From NCBI GenBank assembly GCA_022843745.1, contig JALHNB010000016.1:53119-117118 (forward strand): 64,000 nucleotides of DNA, read 5' to 3'. Positions within the stretch are counted from its first letter, which is position 1. Every line of letters begins with the position of its first letter. Of this stretch, positions 1 through 10,151 are shown piece after piece. The position numbers and the translations under genes are program-made. The DNA comes from Anaerolineae bacterium. Lineage in GTDB: Bacteria; Chloroflexota; Anaerolineae; Aggregatilineales; Phototrophicaceae. The notes under the pieces are model-generated. The model saw nothing but the letters and a program-made list of their open reading frames with translations. It was not told the origin of the DNA and ran no database searches.

Positions 1-1
1 A

Positions 2-421
2 CATACCATTTTCGATTGGGCAACCCTGGAAACTAGCCTCCTCAGCGATTGGATTATGAAGCAGGTAGGGGACGATTGGGAGGCAGCCTATCTGGTGCTG
101 GATTATGTCGCTGCCCTCAACGCGCAAACGACTTTTCCGCGCATGAATCCTGAACTCACGCTGGCATTTACGCCACTGATCGCGATTCGCAGCATTATTC
201 AGGAATGTTTGGCAGATAATGATGCCTGGGAAGAATATTACATTTCGTTGGCACTATCAGCGCTCCGGGGAATCGTGTGGGAAACCAAGTCCATTGGGGG
301 GCGGCGCTTATTATTCCTCGTCGCGGCACTGGCAATCCAGGAAGCGCTAAAACATATCGGTGAACCCGGCGAAATGGACACCCCCATGCCGGATGAGCAG
401 GACGCAACTGAGTATCAATAG
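2..421 (+). CDS. Hypothetical protein, 5' end outside the window
   Basis: The reading frame is open from base 2, so the gene begins upstream of the window; the first in-frame ATG, at 56, is probably internal. About 140 residues are visible. They look like a soluble helical protein, with a Leu/Ala-rich stretch (FLVAALAIQEAL) and an acidic tail ending in ATEYQ. I recognise no family. It is convergent with leuB, 76 bases away, with no clear terminator between them. Confidence 0.5.
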   Translation, partial: HTIFDWATLETSLLSDWIMKQVGDDWEAAYLVLDYVAALNAQTTFPRMNPELTLAFTPLIAIRSIIQECLADNDAWEEYYISLALSALRGIVWETKSIGGRRLLFLVAALAIQEALKHIGEPGEMDTPMPDEQDATEYQ

Positions 422-497
422 TTGATTGAACTGCCAAGTCACCAAGCCCACACAAAACATTATTGTGAACCTGATGACTTGACGATTGGTTTACGAC

Positions 498-1556
498 TTA
501 GATTTCGTTGATAATCGCCTGTGCGAATTCGTTTGTGCTCTGATATTCACTGCCACGCGGCACAAGATCAGCCGTGCGTGCGCCGGAATCCAGCACTTTT
601 TCGACGGCCTTCTCAATCGCTTGCGCCTCATTTTCCAATCCCAGGCTGTAACGCAGCAGCATGGCGGCGCTCAAAATCGTGCCTGTTGGATTCGCCTTAC
701 CCTGACCAGCAATATCCGGCGCAGTGCCGTGAATCGGCTCGTATAGGCCGAATTTCCCCGATCCAAGCGAAGCTGACGGAGCCATTCCGAGCGAACCAGA
801 CATTACTGATGCCTCATCCGTCAGAATATCACCAAACATATTGCTGGCGACAACGACATCGAAACTGGCAGGACGGGTCAGCAAGTGCATCGTGCAGGCA
901 TCCACCAGCAGATGCTCAAGCTCCACATCAGCATAATCATCGTGCAGTTCAATGACAGCCTTACGCCACAGACGGCTGGAAGCCAGAATGTTGAATTTGT
1001 CCACCGAGGTCAGGCGGTTACGCCGTCCCTGTGCGGCGCGGAAAGCCACATTCGCCACGCGCTCAACTTCCGCCACACTGTAAATTTCGGTGTCATAGGC
1101 GGAGTCGCTATCGCCCTGCTCGCGACGCTCACCAAAATAGATGCCACCCGTCAGTTCGCGAATGAACAGCATATCCACGCCTTCGAGTAATTCCGGACGC
1201 AGCGGCGTGTTGTTGATGAGCGATTTATAGACTTTTACCGGACGCAGATTGGCGAACAGGTCAAAATGCTTGCGCATCTTGAGCAAACCGAGTTCCGGGC
1301 GAGGGCCACCGGGGACATCCCACTTCGGCCCGCCTACCGCGCCGAGCAGAATCGCGTCAGATTGTTCACCCAGGCGCAGTGTCTCATCCGGCAGCGGGTC
1401 GCCATACATATCAATGGCGATGCCGCCCATGATCGCTTCATTAAACGTAAATTCATGCCCATACTTGCTGGCAACTTTTTGAAGCACTTCAACGGATTTT
1501 CCGATCACTTCCGGCCCAATTCCATCGCCGGGAAGCACCATAATACTTGCTTTCAT
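498..1556 (-). CDS. leuB: 3-isopropylmalate dehydrogenase
   Basis: Oxidatively decarboxylates 3-isopropylmalate to 2-oxoisocaproate in leucine synthesis; with CimA in the same operon it should also act on 3-methylmalate to give 2-oxobutyrate for isoleucine. The 352-residue product has the LPGDGIGPEV start, a metal-binding block (NMFGDILTDEASV) and the nucleotide-binding EPIHGTAPDIAGQGKANP. The usual SVDKANVL catalytic-lysine segment reads SVDKFNIL here, a mild change next to the lysine. An upstream in-frame ATG at 1601 exists, but the ATG at 1556 is preceded by GAGGAG and matches the family N-terminus. Last gene of the ilv-leu operon, 77 bases after the cupin gene. Confidence 0.97.
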   Translation of the reverse strand: MKASIMVLPGDGIGPEVIGKSVEVLQKVASKYGHEFTFNEAIMGGIAIDMYGDPLPDETLRLGEQSDAILLGAVGGPKWDVPGGPRPELGLLKMRKHFDLFANLRPVKVYKSLINNTPLRPELLEGVDMLFIRELTGGIYFGERREQGDSDSAYDTEIYSVAEVERVANVAFRAAQGRRNRLTSVDKFNILASSRLWRKAVIELHDDYADVELEHLLVDACTMHLLTRPASFDVVVASNMFGDILTDEASVMSGSLGMAPSASLGSGKFGLYEPIHGTAPDIAGQGKANPTGTILSAAMLLRYSLGLENEAQAIEKAVEKVLDSGARTADLVPRGSEYQSTNEFAQAIINEI

Positions 1557-1633
1557 GTACCTACTCCTCATAAAAATGGGTCGAGAGCATACCCGACCCA
1601 CACCAATTCACATAGGGTGATTTTCCGTAACCT

Positions 1634-1999
1634 TTAGATTTCCTGCAAGTCCGCTACAGTCCGCTCACTCTGGACATTGCCTGTATTGAGCGTTTCTTTT
1701 GGTTCGAGCAGAATAATATGAACCTCATCGTCAGCCACAGGCATATGTTCGACACCGTGCGGGATAATCACAAACTCGCCTTCATTCAGCACAATATCAC
1801 CATCCCGCAGCCTGATTGTCAACTGCCCTTTGACCACCATGAATAATTCGTCCTCAACATCGTGGTGATGCCAGACAAACTCGCCCTTCAGCTTGACCAG
1901 TTTAACCGCAAAGTTGTTGATTTCCCCGGCAACTTTTGGACTCCAATAATCGCTGAACAGGCTAAACTTTTGCGTGAGATTGACTTTTTCAATCGCCAT
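1634..1999 (-). CDS. Cupin-domain protein
   Basis: A 121-residue single-domain cupin. The first cupin motif is visible as WHHHDVEDELFMVVKGQL, carrying the likely metal-binding His and Glu residues, and the second as GEFVIIPHGVEHMP. Small cupins of this type bind a metal and often act as isomerases, dioxygenases or sensors; no substrate can be inferred. It sits between the Uma2 gene (6-base gap) and leuB, so it is probably cotranscribed with the leucine genes, though nothing ties it to that pathway. Confidence 0.8.
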   Translation of the reverse strand: MAIEKVNLTQKFSLFSDYWSPKVAGEINNFAVKLVKLKGEFVWHHHDVEDELFMVVKGQLTIRLRDGDIVLNEGEFVIIPHGVEHMPVADDEVHIILLEPKETLNTGNVQSERTVADLQEI

Positions 2000-2005
2000 T
2001 TTACT

Positions 2006-2740
2006 TTATTCACCTGATTTATTTGCTATCGCTTTTAGCATCGCTTTGACGGATTTTGCAATCGCACCCGGCCCCGGCAGTGGATTGCTCCATAACGTTT
2101 GGACATGCAAAACCAATCCTGGAAACAGCGGTGTCCGATAATTCCCTCGCTCATCTTCGGTCTGGCGTTCGTAACGCCCTTCGGCATTTAAGCGATAAAA
2201 ACGGCTCTCTTTTCGCAGGGGATCAACAATCCAATATTCACTAACTCCGCCTTTTTCGTACTCATTGAATTTATCGCCGTGATCGCGCCCTACACTCTCC
2301 TCGGACACGATTTCGATGCACAAATCGGCGGGGCCATCCACGTAGGTAGCCTTCAATTCATGCGGATTCGTTTTCAGGACGACCAACAAATCAGGTTCGC
2401 GGCGGCGATTTGGAAATTCAGGCAAGCGCATGACAAATGGCTGCAAAATCACCACGCCCATCGGTCTTAGCTCAAAATACGCATCAAAAAACTGCGACAA
2501 ATATTTGATGAGATTATTATGTCCGATAGTCGCCGGAGACATTTTGATGACGAATCCTTCTACCCATTCACAGTGATCGGCGGCATAATCACTCATATAA
2601 GTTTCCAGCGATACACTCGTCGCGATGATCTCACCGGAAGGCCAGGCCGGACCTTCTGTGTGCAAATGACGATAAAGCACGTCATATTCATCCGGAAGTA
2701 GAGAGTCGATTTGAGCAAGTAAATCCTGCAAATTTTGCAT
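2006..2740 (-). CDS. Uma2 family (DUF820) putative restriction endonuclease-like protein
   Basis: A 244-residue protein. Residues from about 35 to the end match the Uma2/DUF820 fold of the PD-(D/E)XK superfamily: REPDLLVVLK, then DLCIEIVSEES, then KFNEYEKGGVSEYWIVDP. These supply the acidic and lysine positions expected of the nuclease-like core. This family is greatly expanded in Cyanobacteria and Chloroflexota and its biological role is unknown. It lies between cimA and the cupin gene with short gaps, so it appears to have settled inside the amino-acid operon. It has no relation to BCAA synthesis that I can see. Confidence 0.85.
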   Translation of the reverse strand: MQNLQDLLAQIDSLLPDEYDVLYRHLHTEGPAWPSGEIIATSVSLETYMSDYAADHCEWVEGFVIKMSPATIGHNNLIKYLSQFFDAYFELRPMGVVILQPFVMRLPEFPNRRREPDLLVVLKTNPHELKATYVDGPADLCIEIVSEESVGRDHGDKFNEYEKGGVSEYWIVDPLRKESRFYRLNAEGRYERQTEDERGNYRTPLFPGLVLHVQTLWSNPLPGPGAIAKSVKAMLKAIANKSGE

Positions 2741-2761
2741 TGTCGATCTACCTCATCAAAC

Positions 2762-4351
2762 TTATGATTCGCCTATCGCGATGGGCTGGTCGCTTTCGGC
2801 AACGCACAGGCCATATTCCACACTGTCGACCAACGCCAGCCAGCTTGCGCGGATAATATTCGCGCCCGCGCCGACACTGCTCCAACGTTGCCGCCCATTC
2901 TGTGTGTCGATCAACACGCGCGTGACCGCCGCCGTGCCATTATTGCCATCGAGGATACGCACTTTATAATCAGCCAATTGAAAATCGGCAAGCTGCGGAT
3001 ACAGTGGAATGAGTGCTTTGCGCAGCGCGAGATCGAGCGCGTTGACCGGGCCATTCCCTTCCGCTGCCGTATGAACAACGTCGCCATTGATGTCGATTTT
3101 GACTGTTGCTTCGGCGACTGTGCCGCGTCCGCGTCGTTCCTCGACAATCGCCGTGAAGTCGATCAGTGTGAAAATCGGCTTGTAATCCGGCTGCGCACGA
3201 TAGAGGCGAACTGCAACAGAGGCTTCTGCGCCCTCAAAAACGAAGCCTTCATTTTCCAGCTCTTTAATTTCTTGCAGCACTTTTACCGCTTCGGCCTTCG
3301 TGACATCCAGGCCAAATTCTTCGGCTTTACTCAACAGATTACCTTGCCCCGAAAGATCGGACACCAGAATCCGCATTTCGTTGCCCACCAGAGTCGGCGT
3401 AATGTGCTGATAGCTGTCCACATTGCGCCGTATTGCCGCGACGTGGATGCCACCTTTATGCGCGAACGCACTTTTGCCAACATAAGCGAGGTGATCGTCC
3501 GGCGCGAGATTGGCAATTTCGGCAATCGTGCGGGAAAGCGCGGTCAAATGGCGTAAGTTTTCTTCCGACACGCAGGCATAGCCCATTTTCAACTGCAAAT
3601 CGGGGATGATGCTGCACAAATTCGCATTGCCACAGCGTTCACCATAGCCGTTAATCGTGCCTTGCACCTGCACCGCGCCCGCATCCACCGCCGCCAGCGT
3701 ATTGGCAACCGCCAGTTCGCCGTCATTATGGGTATGTATACCGATAGCCGTATTGGGAAAAGCTTCCTGCACCAAACGGACATAACGTGCGACTTCCCAG
3801 GGCAGTGAGCCGCCGTTGGTATCGCAGAGGACGACAATATCCGCGCCGCCTTCAATCGCCGCCCGCAGCGTGTCAAAACCGTATTCCAGGTCGAGCTTCA
3901 CGCCGTCGAAAAAATGCTCGGCATCGTAAATGACTTCTTTGCCGAGGTTCTTGAGATAGCGCAGGCTTTCGCGAATCATGCGCAGATTTTCGTCCGGCGT
4001 GGTTTGCAGCACATCGGTGACATGCAGCATCGACGTTTTGCCGACGACGGTGACAACAGGGGTTTGCGCATCCACAAGCGCTTTAATGTTTTCGTCCTGC
4101 GCCGGGTCAGCATTTTTGCGACAGGTCGCGCCGAACGCCGCGATTCGCGCATGTTTGAGATCGAGTTCGCGGACGGCCTCAAAATATCGCGCGTCTTTCG
4201 GATTCGAACCCGGCCAACCGCCCTCAATATACGCCACACCCAAGTTGTCCAGCAGCTTCGTAATTCGAATCTTGTCGGCAATCGACAGCGAAATCCCTTC
4301 GCGCTGTGTCCCGTCGCGTAATGTCGTATCGTATATGGCGATTGGCTTCAT
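2762..4351 (-). CDS. cimA: (R)-citramalate synthase
   Basis: Condenses pyruvate and acetyl-CoA to citramalate, the first step of threonine-independent isoleucine synthesis. The N-terminal DRE-TIM barrel shows IYDTTLRDGTQREGIS, the metal-binding HTHNDGELAVANT and the GYGERCGNANL loop; the C-terminal third is the LeuA-type regulatory domain. The insertion of REG where LeuA has SPG, and the length of about 529 residues, separate it from the leuA at 6751-8364. The chosen ATG has AGGAG 8 bases upstream; the ATG 6 bases further up is too close to it. CimA, LeuCD and LeuB together convert pyruvate to 2-oxobutyrate, which IlvB then uses. Confidence 0.93.
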   Translation of the reverse strand: MKPIAIYDTTLRDGTQREGISLSIADKIRITKLLDNLGVAYIEGGWPGSNPKDARYFEAVRELDLKHARIAAFGATCRKNADPAQDENIKALVDAQTPVVTVVGKTSMLHVTDVLQTTPDENLRMIRESLRYLKNLGKEVIYDAEHFFDGVKLDLEYGFDTLRAAIEGGADIVVLCDTNGGSLPWEVARYVRLVQEAFPNTAIGIHTHNDGELAVANTLAAVDAGAVQVQGTINGYGERCGNANLCSIIPDLQLKMGYACVSEENLRHLTALSRTIAEIANLAPDDHLAYVGKSAFAHKGGIHVAAIRRNVDSYQHITPTLVGNEMRILVSDLSGQGNLLSKAEEFGLDVTKAEAVKVLQEIKELENEGFVFEGAEASVAVRLYRAQPDYKPIFTLIDFTAIVEERRGRGTVAEATVKIDINGDVVHTAAEGNGPVNALDLALRKALIPLYPQLADFQLADYKVRILDGNNGTAAVTRVLIDTQNGRQRWSSVGAGANIIRASWLALVDSVEYGLCVAESDQPIAIGES

Positions 4352-4383
4352 GGTCATGTCTCCTGAAATCACCGATCAAAAAC

Positions 4384-4470
4384 TTAACGCAAGGACGCTG
4401 AGGAGCAGAAGTCGCAAAGAAATATAACCTTCCTTTGCGCTTCTCTGCGTTCTTTGCGCCTTTGCGTTAA
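4384..4470. repeat. Long imperfect palindrome, CGCAAAG family
   Basis: The two ends read TTAACGCAAGG and CCTTTGCGTTAA-like, and the arms (CGCAAAG, GCAGAAG units) pair over most of about 38 bases each side of an AT-rich centre. It fills the cimA-leuD spacer. A second, more decayed copy lies at 25114-25204. The RNA could fold into a long hairpin between the two genes. Confidence 0.75.
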
Positions 4471-4490
4471 AAGCATTTGTGTTTTATGTT

Positions 4491-5099
4491 TTACCCTACC
4501 GTATTCACCCGCGCGGCGTTCTCGCCTTCATACTCCCCAATGTGTGAGTCCAAACCCTGTAAGAACCCCAACTGATCGACACCGTTGAGCAGGCAGTATT
4601 TCGAAAAAGCGTCAATCGGGAATTTGACCGCACGTCCATCGGGCAGCGTGATCGACTGCGATTGCAAATCGACGGTGATTTGCGTGGACGGGTCTTCTTC
4701 AGCCAGGCTAATCAATTGCTGGTGCGTTTCGGCATCCACGACAATCGGCAGCAGGCCATTTTTCAGGGCGTTACCCTTGAAAATATCAGCGAAATAAGTG
4801 CTGACGACGGCCTGAAATCCCGCGCCAACCAGTGCCCAGGGAGCATGTTCGCGCGAACTGCCACAGCCAAAATTGTTGCCGCCGATAAGCACCTGCGCAC
4901 CCTGATGTTCTGGCTGATTTAGCACGAAATCCGGCTTGGGCGAACCATCGGCGTTATAGCGCCAGTCTGAAAACAGCGCCGAACCCAGTCCGGCCTTATC
5001 CGTCACTTTTAAGTAACGCGCCGGGATGATCTGATCGGTGTCGATGTCGTTCATCGGTAGCGCGGCAACTTTGCCTGTAAATTTCTTGATCGGTTCCAT
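4491..5099 (-). CDS. leuD: 3-isopropylmalate dehydratase, small subunit
   Basis: Small subunit of isopropylmalate isomerase; swivels over the LeuC iron-sulfur site and supplies substrate-binding residues. The 202-residue product shows MNDIDTDQIIPARYL near the N-terminus and the GGNNFGCGSSREHAPWAL block typical of LeuD. Length is normal. Its ATG shares one base with the leuC stop codon (TAATG), so the two subunits are almost certainly translationally coupled. With CimA present the LeuCD complex would isomerise both 2-isopropylmalate and citramalate. Confidence 0.96.
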   Translation of the reverse strand: MEPIKKFTGKVAALPMNDIDTDQIIPARYLKVTDKAGLGSALFSDWRYNADGSPKPDFVLNQPEHQGAQVLIGGNNFGCGSSREHAPWALVGAGFQAVVSTYFADIFKGNALKNGLLPIVVDAETHQQLISLAEEDPSTQITVDLQSQSITLPDGRAVKFPIDAFSKYCLLNGVDQLGFLQGLDSHIGEYEGENAARVNTVG

Positions 5100-6541
5100 T
5101 AGGCCATCTCCTTTTCCACCATTGCGCGGGGGTCGGTGACAACACCGTTGATCGCCGTCGCCACAGCCGTCAGCGGACTTGCCAAAAATGTGCGTCCGCC
5201 CTTGCCCTGACGACCTTCAAAATTGCGGTTACTGGTGCTGACCGCGTACTGCCCTGGCGCAAGCTGATCGCCGTTCATAGCAATGCACATCGAGCAGCCT
5301 GCCTCGCGCCATTCCGCGCCCGCCGCTTTGAAAATTTCGTGCAGCCCTTCGGCCTCGGCCTGCGCCTTGACCTGCTGCGAACCCGGCACGACCAGCATCC
5401 GAACGCTGTCCGCCACTTTATGCCCGCGAATCATGCCAGCCGCTTCGCGCAAATCCGAAATACGCGAGTTGGTGCAGCTTCCGACGAACACTACGTCAAC
5501 AGGCTTACCAATCAGACTTTGATTCGGCTGCAAATCCATATACTTCAGTGCCTTGTCGAGTGCGACTTTTTCATTCGGATCGCTCAGATCATCAGGATCA
5601 GGCACACGCGCGGTAATCGACATCCCCATGCCCGGATTCGTCCCGTAGGTAATCATTGGGGTCAATTCGTCGGCGTTCAAAGTGATTTCATGGTCAAAAA
5701 CTGCGCCTTCGTCGGTGGGCAGGGTGCGCCATTCCGCGACAGCCTTGTCCCAATCCGCGCCTTTAGGGGCATACGGGCGACCAGCGATGTAATCGAAGGT
5801 GGTTTCATCCGGCGCGATCATACCCGCCCGCGCACCACCTTCAATCGACATATTGCAGACGGTCATGCGGCCTTCCATGCTCAGGTTGCGGATCGCCTCG
5901 CCCATATATTCCAGGACATAGCCCGTGCCGCCACCAACGCCAATTTGTGCGATGATCGCCAGAATGATGTCTTTCGCGGTGATACCAGGCTGCAAGCGAC
6001 CATTGATGCGTACCGCCATTGTTTTCGGCTTGTTTTGCAGCAAACATTGAGTCGCCAAGACATGCGCGACTTCGCTCGTGCCGATGCCGAACGCCAACGC
6101 GCCAAACGCGCCGTGCGTGCTGGTGTGGCTGTCGCCGCAGACAATCGTCATTCCCGGCTGCGTGAATCCCTGCTCAGGGCCAATAACATGGACGATGCCC
6201 TGCTTATCGGAGCCGAGATCATAAAGCGGAATGCCGAAATCGTTACAATTTTTGCGCATCACGTCAAGCTGCGCGGCAGCCATCGGGTCGTTGATCGGGA
6301 TAATACCGTCGGCATTGCGCGGTGTGGTCGGTGTGCTGTGATCCATCGTCGCCAGTGTGCGATCTGGACGACGCACTTTCAGGCCGCGTTCCCGCAGCAC
6401 GGTAAATGCCTGTGGTGATGTGACCTCGTGAACCAGATGCAGGTCGATATAGAGTACCGCCGGGGTTTCCTCGGTTTGCGGACGAACAATATGTTTCGCC
6501 CAGACTTTCTCAAACAGCGTTTGCGGATTACTTCCTGTCAT
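5099..6541 (-). CDS. leuC: 3-isopropylmalate dehydratase, large subunit
   Basis: Aconitase-family large subunit holding the [4Fe-4S] cluster. The 480-residue protein begins with [11 protein letters not shown] and contains [21 protein letters not shown], and the cluster cysteines are visible in [14 protein letters not shown] and in the paired [13 protein letters not shown] near the C-terminus. The start at 6541 has an AAGGAA element upstream. It is the bacterial long LeuC, not the archaeal-type homoaconitase. The gene overlaps leuD by one base downstream and is separated from leuA by a hairpin-forming repeat. Confidence 0.97.
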   Translation of the reverse strand: MTGSNPQTLFEKVWAKHIVRPQTEETPAVLYIDLHLVHEVTSPQAFTVLRERGLKVRRPDRTLATMDHSTPTTPRNADGIIPINDPMAAAQLDVMRKNCNDFGIPLYDLGSDKQGIVHVIGPEQGFTQPGMTIVCGDSHTSTHGAFGALAFGIGTSEVAHVLATQCLLQNKPKTMAVRINGRLQPGITAKDIILAIIAQIGVGGGTGYVLEYMGEAIRNLSMEGRMTVCNMSIEGGARAGMIAPDETTFDYIAGRPYAPKGADWDKAVAEWRTLPTDEGAVFDHEITLNADELTPMITYGTNPGMGMSITARVPDPDDLSDPNEKVALDKALKYMDLQPNQSLIGKPVDVVFVGSCTNSRISDLREAAGMIRGHKVADSVRMLVVPGSQQVKAQAEAEGLHEIFKAAGAEWREAGCSMCIAMNGDQLAPGQYAVSTSNRNFEGRQGKGGRTFLASPLTAVATAINGVVTDPRAMVEKEMA

Positions 6542-6606
6542 GAATCATTTCCTTACAATCATTTCGGATGTTCGTGGTTTGTAGAAAGGGTCAGAAAGTA
6601 TCATGA

Positions 6607-6710
6607 AAACCCCTCCCGGCCCCTCCCCATTTCGCAAGCTCATGGAGAGGGAAGTTAGCGGGAGTTTAAGTCCCTCTCTATGAAATGGGGAGGGATTTAG
6701 GGAGGGGTTT
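6607..6710. repeat. Long inverted repeat, CCCCTCCC family, between leuA and leuC
   Basis: The left arm starts AAACCCCTCCC, then CCCCTCCCCATTTC; the right arm answers with GAAATGGGGAGGG, then GGGAGGGGTTT. An inner pair (CATGGAGAGGGA with TCCCTCTCTATG) extends the pairing, giving an extremely stable hairpin on either strand. A shorter member lies inside the glycosyltransferase gene at 26304-26329. It may act as an RNA stabiliser or partial terminator between leuA and leuCD. Confidence 0.85.
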
Positions 6711-6750
6711 CTCACCACCCTCTGAGACCTATTCCTACGATGAAATGCTA

Positions 6751-8364
6751 CTACTCTTTACTTGCCAGGTTCACCGTCGCGGCTTCACCTTCTGGCTTGC
6801 GTCCGCCGACACCCATCACCGCGATCATGCGATTGAGCGCGGCCAGATACGCTTTGACGCTGGCGACGACAATATCAGAATCCGCGCCATAACCGCCAAA
6901 CGAACGATGATCGTCTTTGGCAGCAATTCGCACGGTCACTTCACCGAGCGCGTCAATACCCTCGGTGACACTGTGGACGCTGTATTCGATGAGCGTGTTC
7001 GGCACTTTAACAATCGCATCAACCGCGCGGTAGCAGGCATCCACTGGCCCGGTGCCGACGGCAGCATGGATAAAGGTTTCGCCGTTGGCGCTGCGCATTT
7101 TGGCTGTCGCCGTTGGCATTCCCATCGTGCCGCAGACCACCTGAATCTCCTCCAGGCTGAAAATTTCCTCTGGCTTCTCGAATTCATCTGCCATCAGCGC
7201 TTGCAGATCGGCATCAGTCACATTTTTCTTGGCATCCGCGAGTCCTTTAAAACGCGCGAAAACCTGATTCAGCGCGTCGCCCTCGACGTTATAGCCCAAT
7301 TCTTGAAGGCGGGTTTTGAGCGCGTGCCGTCCACTGTGCTTGCCCAGCACGAGTTGACTCTGTGACAGGCCGACACTTTCCGGTGTCATGATCTCATACG
7401 TCGCGGCATTTTTCAGCACGCCGTCCTGATGGATTCCAGCTTCGTGGGCGAAGGCATTCGCGCCGACAATCGCTTTGTTGGCCTGGACGTTCATCCCGGT
7501 ATAGTTGCTGACCATGCGGCTGGTCTTCATCAGCTCGTGAGAGTTAATATTCGTCTGAATATTGTAAAATTGTGGGCGTGTGCGCAGCGCCATGACGACT
7601 TCTTCCAGGCTGGTATTGCCCGCGCGTTCGCCGATGCCGTTAATCGTGACTTCGACCTGCCGTGCGCCACCCATGACTCCCGCCAGCGTGTTTGCCGTCG
7701 CCAGACCGAGGTCGTTATGGCAGTGAACCGACCAGATGACACCGCTACCCGGCCCTGCACCCGGCGTTTCGGCGATCAGATTAGCGATCTTTTCTTGCCA
7801 TTCCTGGGGCGTGACATAGCCAACGGTATCGGGAATATTCAGCGTGGTCGCGCCGCATTCGACGGCAACCGTACACGCTTGAATCAGATAATCCATATCG
7901 GTGCGTCCGGCATCCATTGGGCTGAATTCAACGTCGTCGCACAGGCTTCGCGCTAATGTGACCGCCTCACGAATACGTTCCAGTCCTTGTTCACGGGTCA
8001 GACCTGTTTGATATTGGAGATGGAGATCGGATGTACCCAGGAAAGTGTGAATACGCGGCTTGGCGGCATCCTTGACACCTTCCCAGCAGGCGCGAATGTC
8101 TTTATCGACTGCGCGTGAGAGGCCACAGATGATCGGGCCATCAGCAGTGCCAACTTCGCGAGCGATGCGCTGTACAGCAGCCATATCGTCTGGAGAGGCC
8201 GCTGGGAAGCCCGCTTCAATAATATCCACGCCCAGCTTAGCAAGCTGCCGCGCGATTTCCAGCTTTTCTGCACTGCTCAGTGTTGCGCCGGGGCTTTGTT
8301 CGCCGTCGCGCAGCGTGGTATCAAAAACGCGAATTACATTGGGGTCAATCGTATTATTGGACAT
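6751..8364 (-). CDS. leuA: 2-isopropylmalate synthase
   Basis: Condenses acetyl-CoA and 2-oxoisovalerate, the committed step to leucine. The 537-residue protein has the [16 protein letters not shown] signature at residues 15-30, the metal-binding [13 protein letters not shown], and [18 protein letters not shown]; roughly residues 400-537 form the C-terminal allosteric domain through which leucine normally inhibits. Length and motifs fit the LeuA type 1 family and differ from CimA in this operon. The Shine-Dalgarno upstream of the ATG is weak. It follows the GNAT gene by 105 bases and precedes leuC. Confidence 0.97.
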   Translation of the reverse strand: MSNNTIDPNVIRVFDTTLRDGEQSPGATLSSAEKLEIARQLAKLGVDIIEAGFPAASPDDMAAVQRIAREVGTADGPIICGLSRAVDKDIRACWEGVKDAAKPRIHTFLGTSDLHLQYQTGLTREQGLERIREAVTLARSLCDDVEFSPMDAGRTDMDYLIQACTVAVECGATTLNIPDTVGYVTPQEWQEKIANLIAETPGAGPGSGVIWSVHCHNDLGLATANTLAGVMGGARQVEVTINGIGERAGNTSLEEVVMALRTRPQFYNIQTNINSHELMKTSRMVSNYTGMNVQANKAIVGANAFAHEAGIHQDGVLKNAATYEIMTPESVGLSQSQLVLGKHSGRHALKTRLQELGYNVEGDALNQVFARFKGLADAKKNVTDADLQALMADEFEKPEEIFSLEEIQVVCGTMGMPTATAKMRSANGETFIHAAVGTGPVDACYRAVDAIVKVPNTLIEYSVHSVTEGIDALGEVTVRIAAKDDHRSFGGYGADSDIVVASVKAYLAALNRMIAVMGVGGRKPEGEAATVNLASKE

Positions 8365-8469
8365 TTTCGGGAGCGATCCTTTTATATGCTAAAGTTTTAA
8401 GCGATGTAAGGTCAACAAGGCCATCTTCAGACATCCGACCACCCCCTTCCGTACACTACGACAGAGTCA

Positions 8470-8979
8470 TCATCCATCGGTGGCAATCCTCAAAATCATC
8501 CATTCAATATCAAAATACTGGTCGCCCACTTTGATATAGCGCGGGTCGATACTATAGGGCGTAAAACCCGCCTTGAGATAAATATGCCGGGCTGCATCGT
8601 TGCCGACTGTAACCGCGAGGCTCACGTCTTCCAGTCCATCCATCGAGTGTGCGCTCTCCATCAAGGCATCCATAAGCGCTTGTCCACATTTCTCGCCGCG
8701 AGCTTCGGGGACAACGTACATCCCCGAAACCATCGCGCGATGGCGTGTTTTCATGCCGGGAGAGCGCATCAACCCCGCAACGCCCAAAAGTTGGTCATCA
8801 CGAAAAGCGCCAAACCAGGGACGACTGGAAACTGATAAAATCTGCGCGTATTGTTCCAGCGACATCGTGACCTCTTCCTCAAAAGAAGACCCGAATGCTT
8901 CAGGGTGATCTTTTAAGGCGCGGAGTCGCAATGCCTGGAATGCAGCAGTATCAACTTCTGTCAGTACCCGGACACTCAC
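8470..8979 (-). CDS. GNAT-family N-acetyltransferase
   Basis: A 169-residue acetyltransferase. The acetyl-CoA loop is visible as VVPEARGEKCGQALMDALM, followed by the strand-helix VSLAVTVGNDAARHIYLKAGFTPY, both typical of GNAT enzymes. The N-terminal segment FQALRLRALKDHPEAFGSSFEEE is the form found in small-molecule GNATs. It begins 5 bases after ilvC ends, so it is part of the BCAA operon transcript. The substrate is unknown and there is no obvious link to amino-acid synthesis. Confidence 0.85.
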   Translation of the reverse strand: MSVRVLTEVDTAAFQALRLRALKDHPEAFGSSFEEEVTMSLEQYAQILSVSSRPWFGAFRDDQLLGVAGLMRSPGMKTRHRAMVSGMYVVPEARGEKCGQALMDALMESAHSMDGLEDVSLAVTVGNDAARHIYLKAGFTPYSIDPRYIKVGDQYFDIEWMILRIATDG

Positions 8980-8984
8980 AATAA

Positions 8985-9995
8985 TTAGTCCTGTTGTTTA
9001 ATCCGTTTGGCGTTCAGGAATGTCATCATATCGCGCAGATCGCCGCCGACTTTTTCGAGCAGCAGATCGTGTTCCTGATGACGGCGCGGCAGGAAATTCG
9101 GACGGCCATTTTTGTTCTCGGCGATCCATTCGTTGGCAAATGTGCCATCCTGAATGCGCTTGAGAACGCCGTCGAGTTCTTCCTTGACCAGACCTTCGAT
9201 CTCGTCACCAACGGTATAGCCGCCGTATTCTGCGGTATCGCTCACGCTGTACCACATGTAGCTCAGGCCGCCCTGATAAAGCAGATCGACGATCAGCTTG
9301 AGTTCGTGCATACATTCGAAATAGGCGATTTCCGGCTGATAGCCTGCCTTCACCAGCGTTTCGAAGGCTGCGCGAATGAGAGCTGTTACGCCGCCGCAGA
9401 GAATGACCTGTTCGCCAAAGAGATCGGTTTCAGTTTCTTCTTTGAAGGTCGTCTCGATAATGCCCGCGCGTGAGCAGCCAATCGCTTTGCCGTAGGCCAG
9501 CGCCAATGCTTTCGCATTTCCGGTAGCATCCTGCGCGACAGCGACCAGACCCGGCGTACCAGCACCTTCTTTAAAGACTTCGCGGACGCGATGCCCTGGG
9601 GCTTTCGGCGCGATCATCGTGACATCAATGTTGGCGGGTGGCTGAATTTGCTTGAAGTGAATATTAAAACCATGCGCGAACATCAACATGCTGCCCGGCT
9701 TCAGATTGGGGCCGACTTCCTCATCATAGACTTTCGCCTGAGTCGTGTCCGGAGTCAGGATCATAATCACGTCCGATGCTTTGGTCGCGTCGCCAACGGA
9801 CATCACCTGCAAGCCATCTGCTTCGGCCTTTGCGCGGCTTTTGCTGCCGGGGTGCAGCCCGACAACCACATTCATGCCGCTGTCTTTGGCGTTGAGCGCG
9901 TGCGCATGTCCCTGGCTGCCGTAGCCAATGATGGCGATGGTCTTGCCCTTCAGCAAGCCAAGATCGGCGTCTTTATCGTAATACAGTGTTGCCAT
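8985..9995 (-). CDS. ilvC: Ketol-acid reductoisomerase
   Basis: Converts acetolactate or acetohydroxybutyrate to the dihydroxy acid using NAD(P)H and Mg2+. A class I enzyme of 336 residues: Rossmann motif [14 protein letters not shown], coenzyme-specificity loop containing HPGSKSR (the Ser and Arg residues point to NADPH), catalytic HGFNIHF, and the C-terminal knotted domain with ETDLFGEQ and SDTAEYGG. It follows ilvN, separated by a spacer containing a 28-bp perfect palindrome. ilvD, the next enzyme in the pathway, is not in this window. Confidence 0.97.
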   Translation of the reverse strand: MATLYYDKDADLGLLKGKTIAIIGYGSQGHAHALNAKDSGMNVVVGLHPGSKSRAKAEADGLQVMSVGDATKASDVIMILTPDTTQAKVYDEEVGPNLKPGSMLMFAHGFNIHFKQIQPPANIDVTMIAPKAPGHRVREVFKEGAGTPGLVAVAQDATGNAKALALAYGKAIGCSRAGIIETTFKEETETDLFGEQVILCGGVTALIRAAFETLVKAGYQPEIAYFECMHELKLIVDLLYQGGLSYMWYSVSDTAEYGGYTVGDEIEGLVKEELDGVLKRIQDGTFANEWIAENKNGRPNFLPRRHQEHDLLLEKVGGDLRDMMTFLNAKRIKQQD

Positions 9996-10081
9996 GAATC
10001 ATCTTTCTCCATTTTTGTCGTCTGGTGATTGCCCAGACTAACCTAATAAATATTCGCTCTCGGCAATAAAATGACATTCGC

Positions 10082-10109
10082 GTAGGGGCGCAGCGCGCTG
10101 CGCCCCTAC
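10082..10109. repeat. Perfect 28-bp palindrome
   Basis: Each half reads GTAGGGGCGCAGCG, and the dyad is exact. It lies in the 156-base spacer between ilvN and ilvC. A second perfect 28-bp palindrome with the same GTAGGG ends but different core is at 15138-15165, and partial relatives occur at 51629-51662 and 56552-56574. Confidence 0.9.
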
Positions 10110-10151
10110 ATTCATTACCCGAAAATTTTAAGAGCAAATTGATGGACGGAA

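Noticed and set aside
2888-3556. 222-codon ORF on the plus strand opposite cimA
   Set aside because: The minus-strand frame is a clear CimA with all motifs; the opposite frame has no recognisable family and is a by-product of codon bias.
5339-6418. 359-codon ORF opposite leuC
   Set aside because: LeuC is certain on the minus strand; the antisense translation is Arg/His-rich without any domain.
10082-10109. Operator for the ilvC gene
   Set aside because: The same palindrome class with another core lies in the arginine genes, so a repeat element is more likely.
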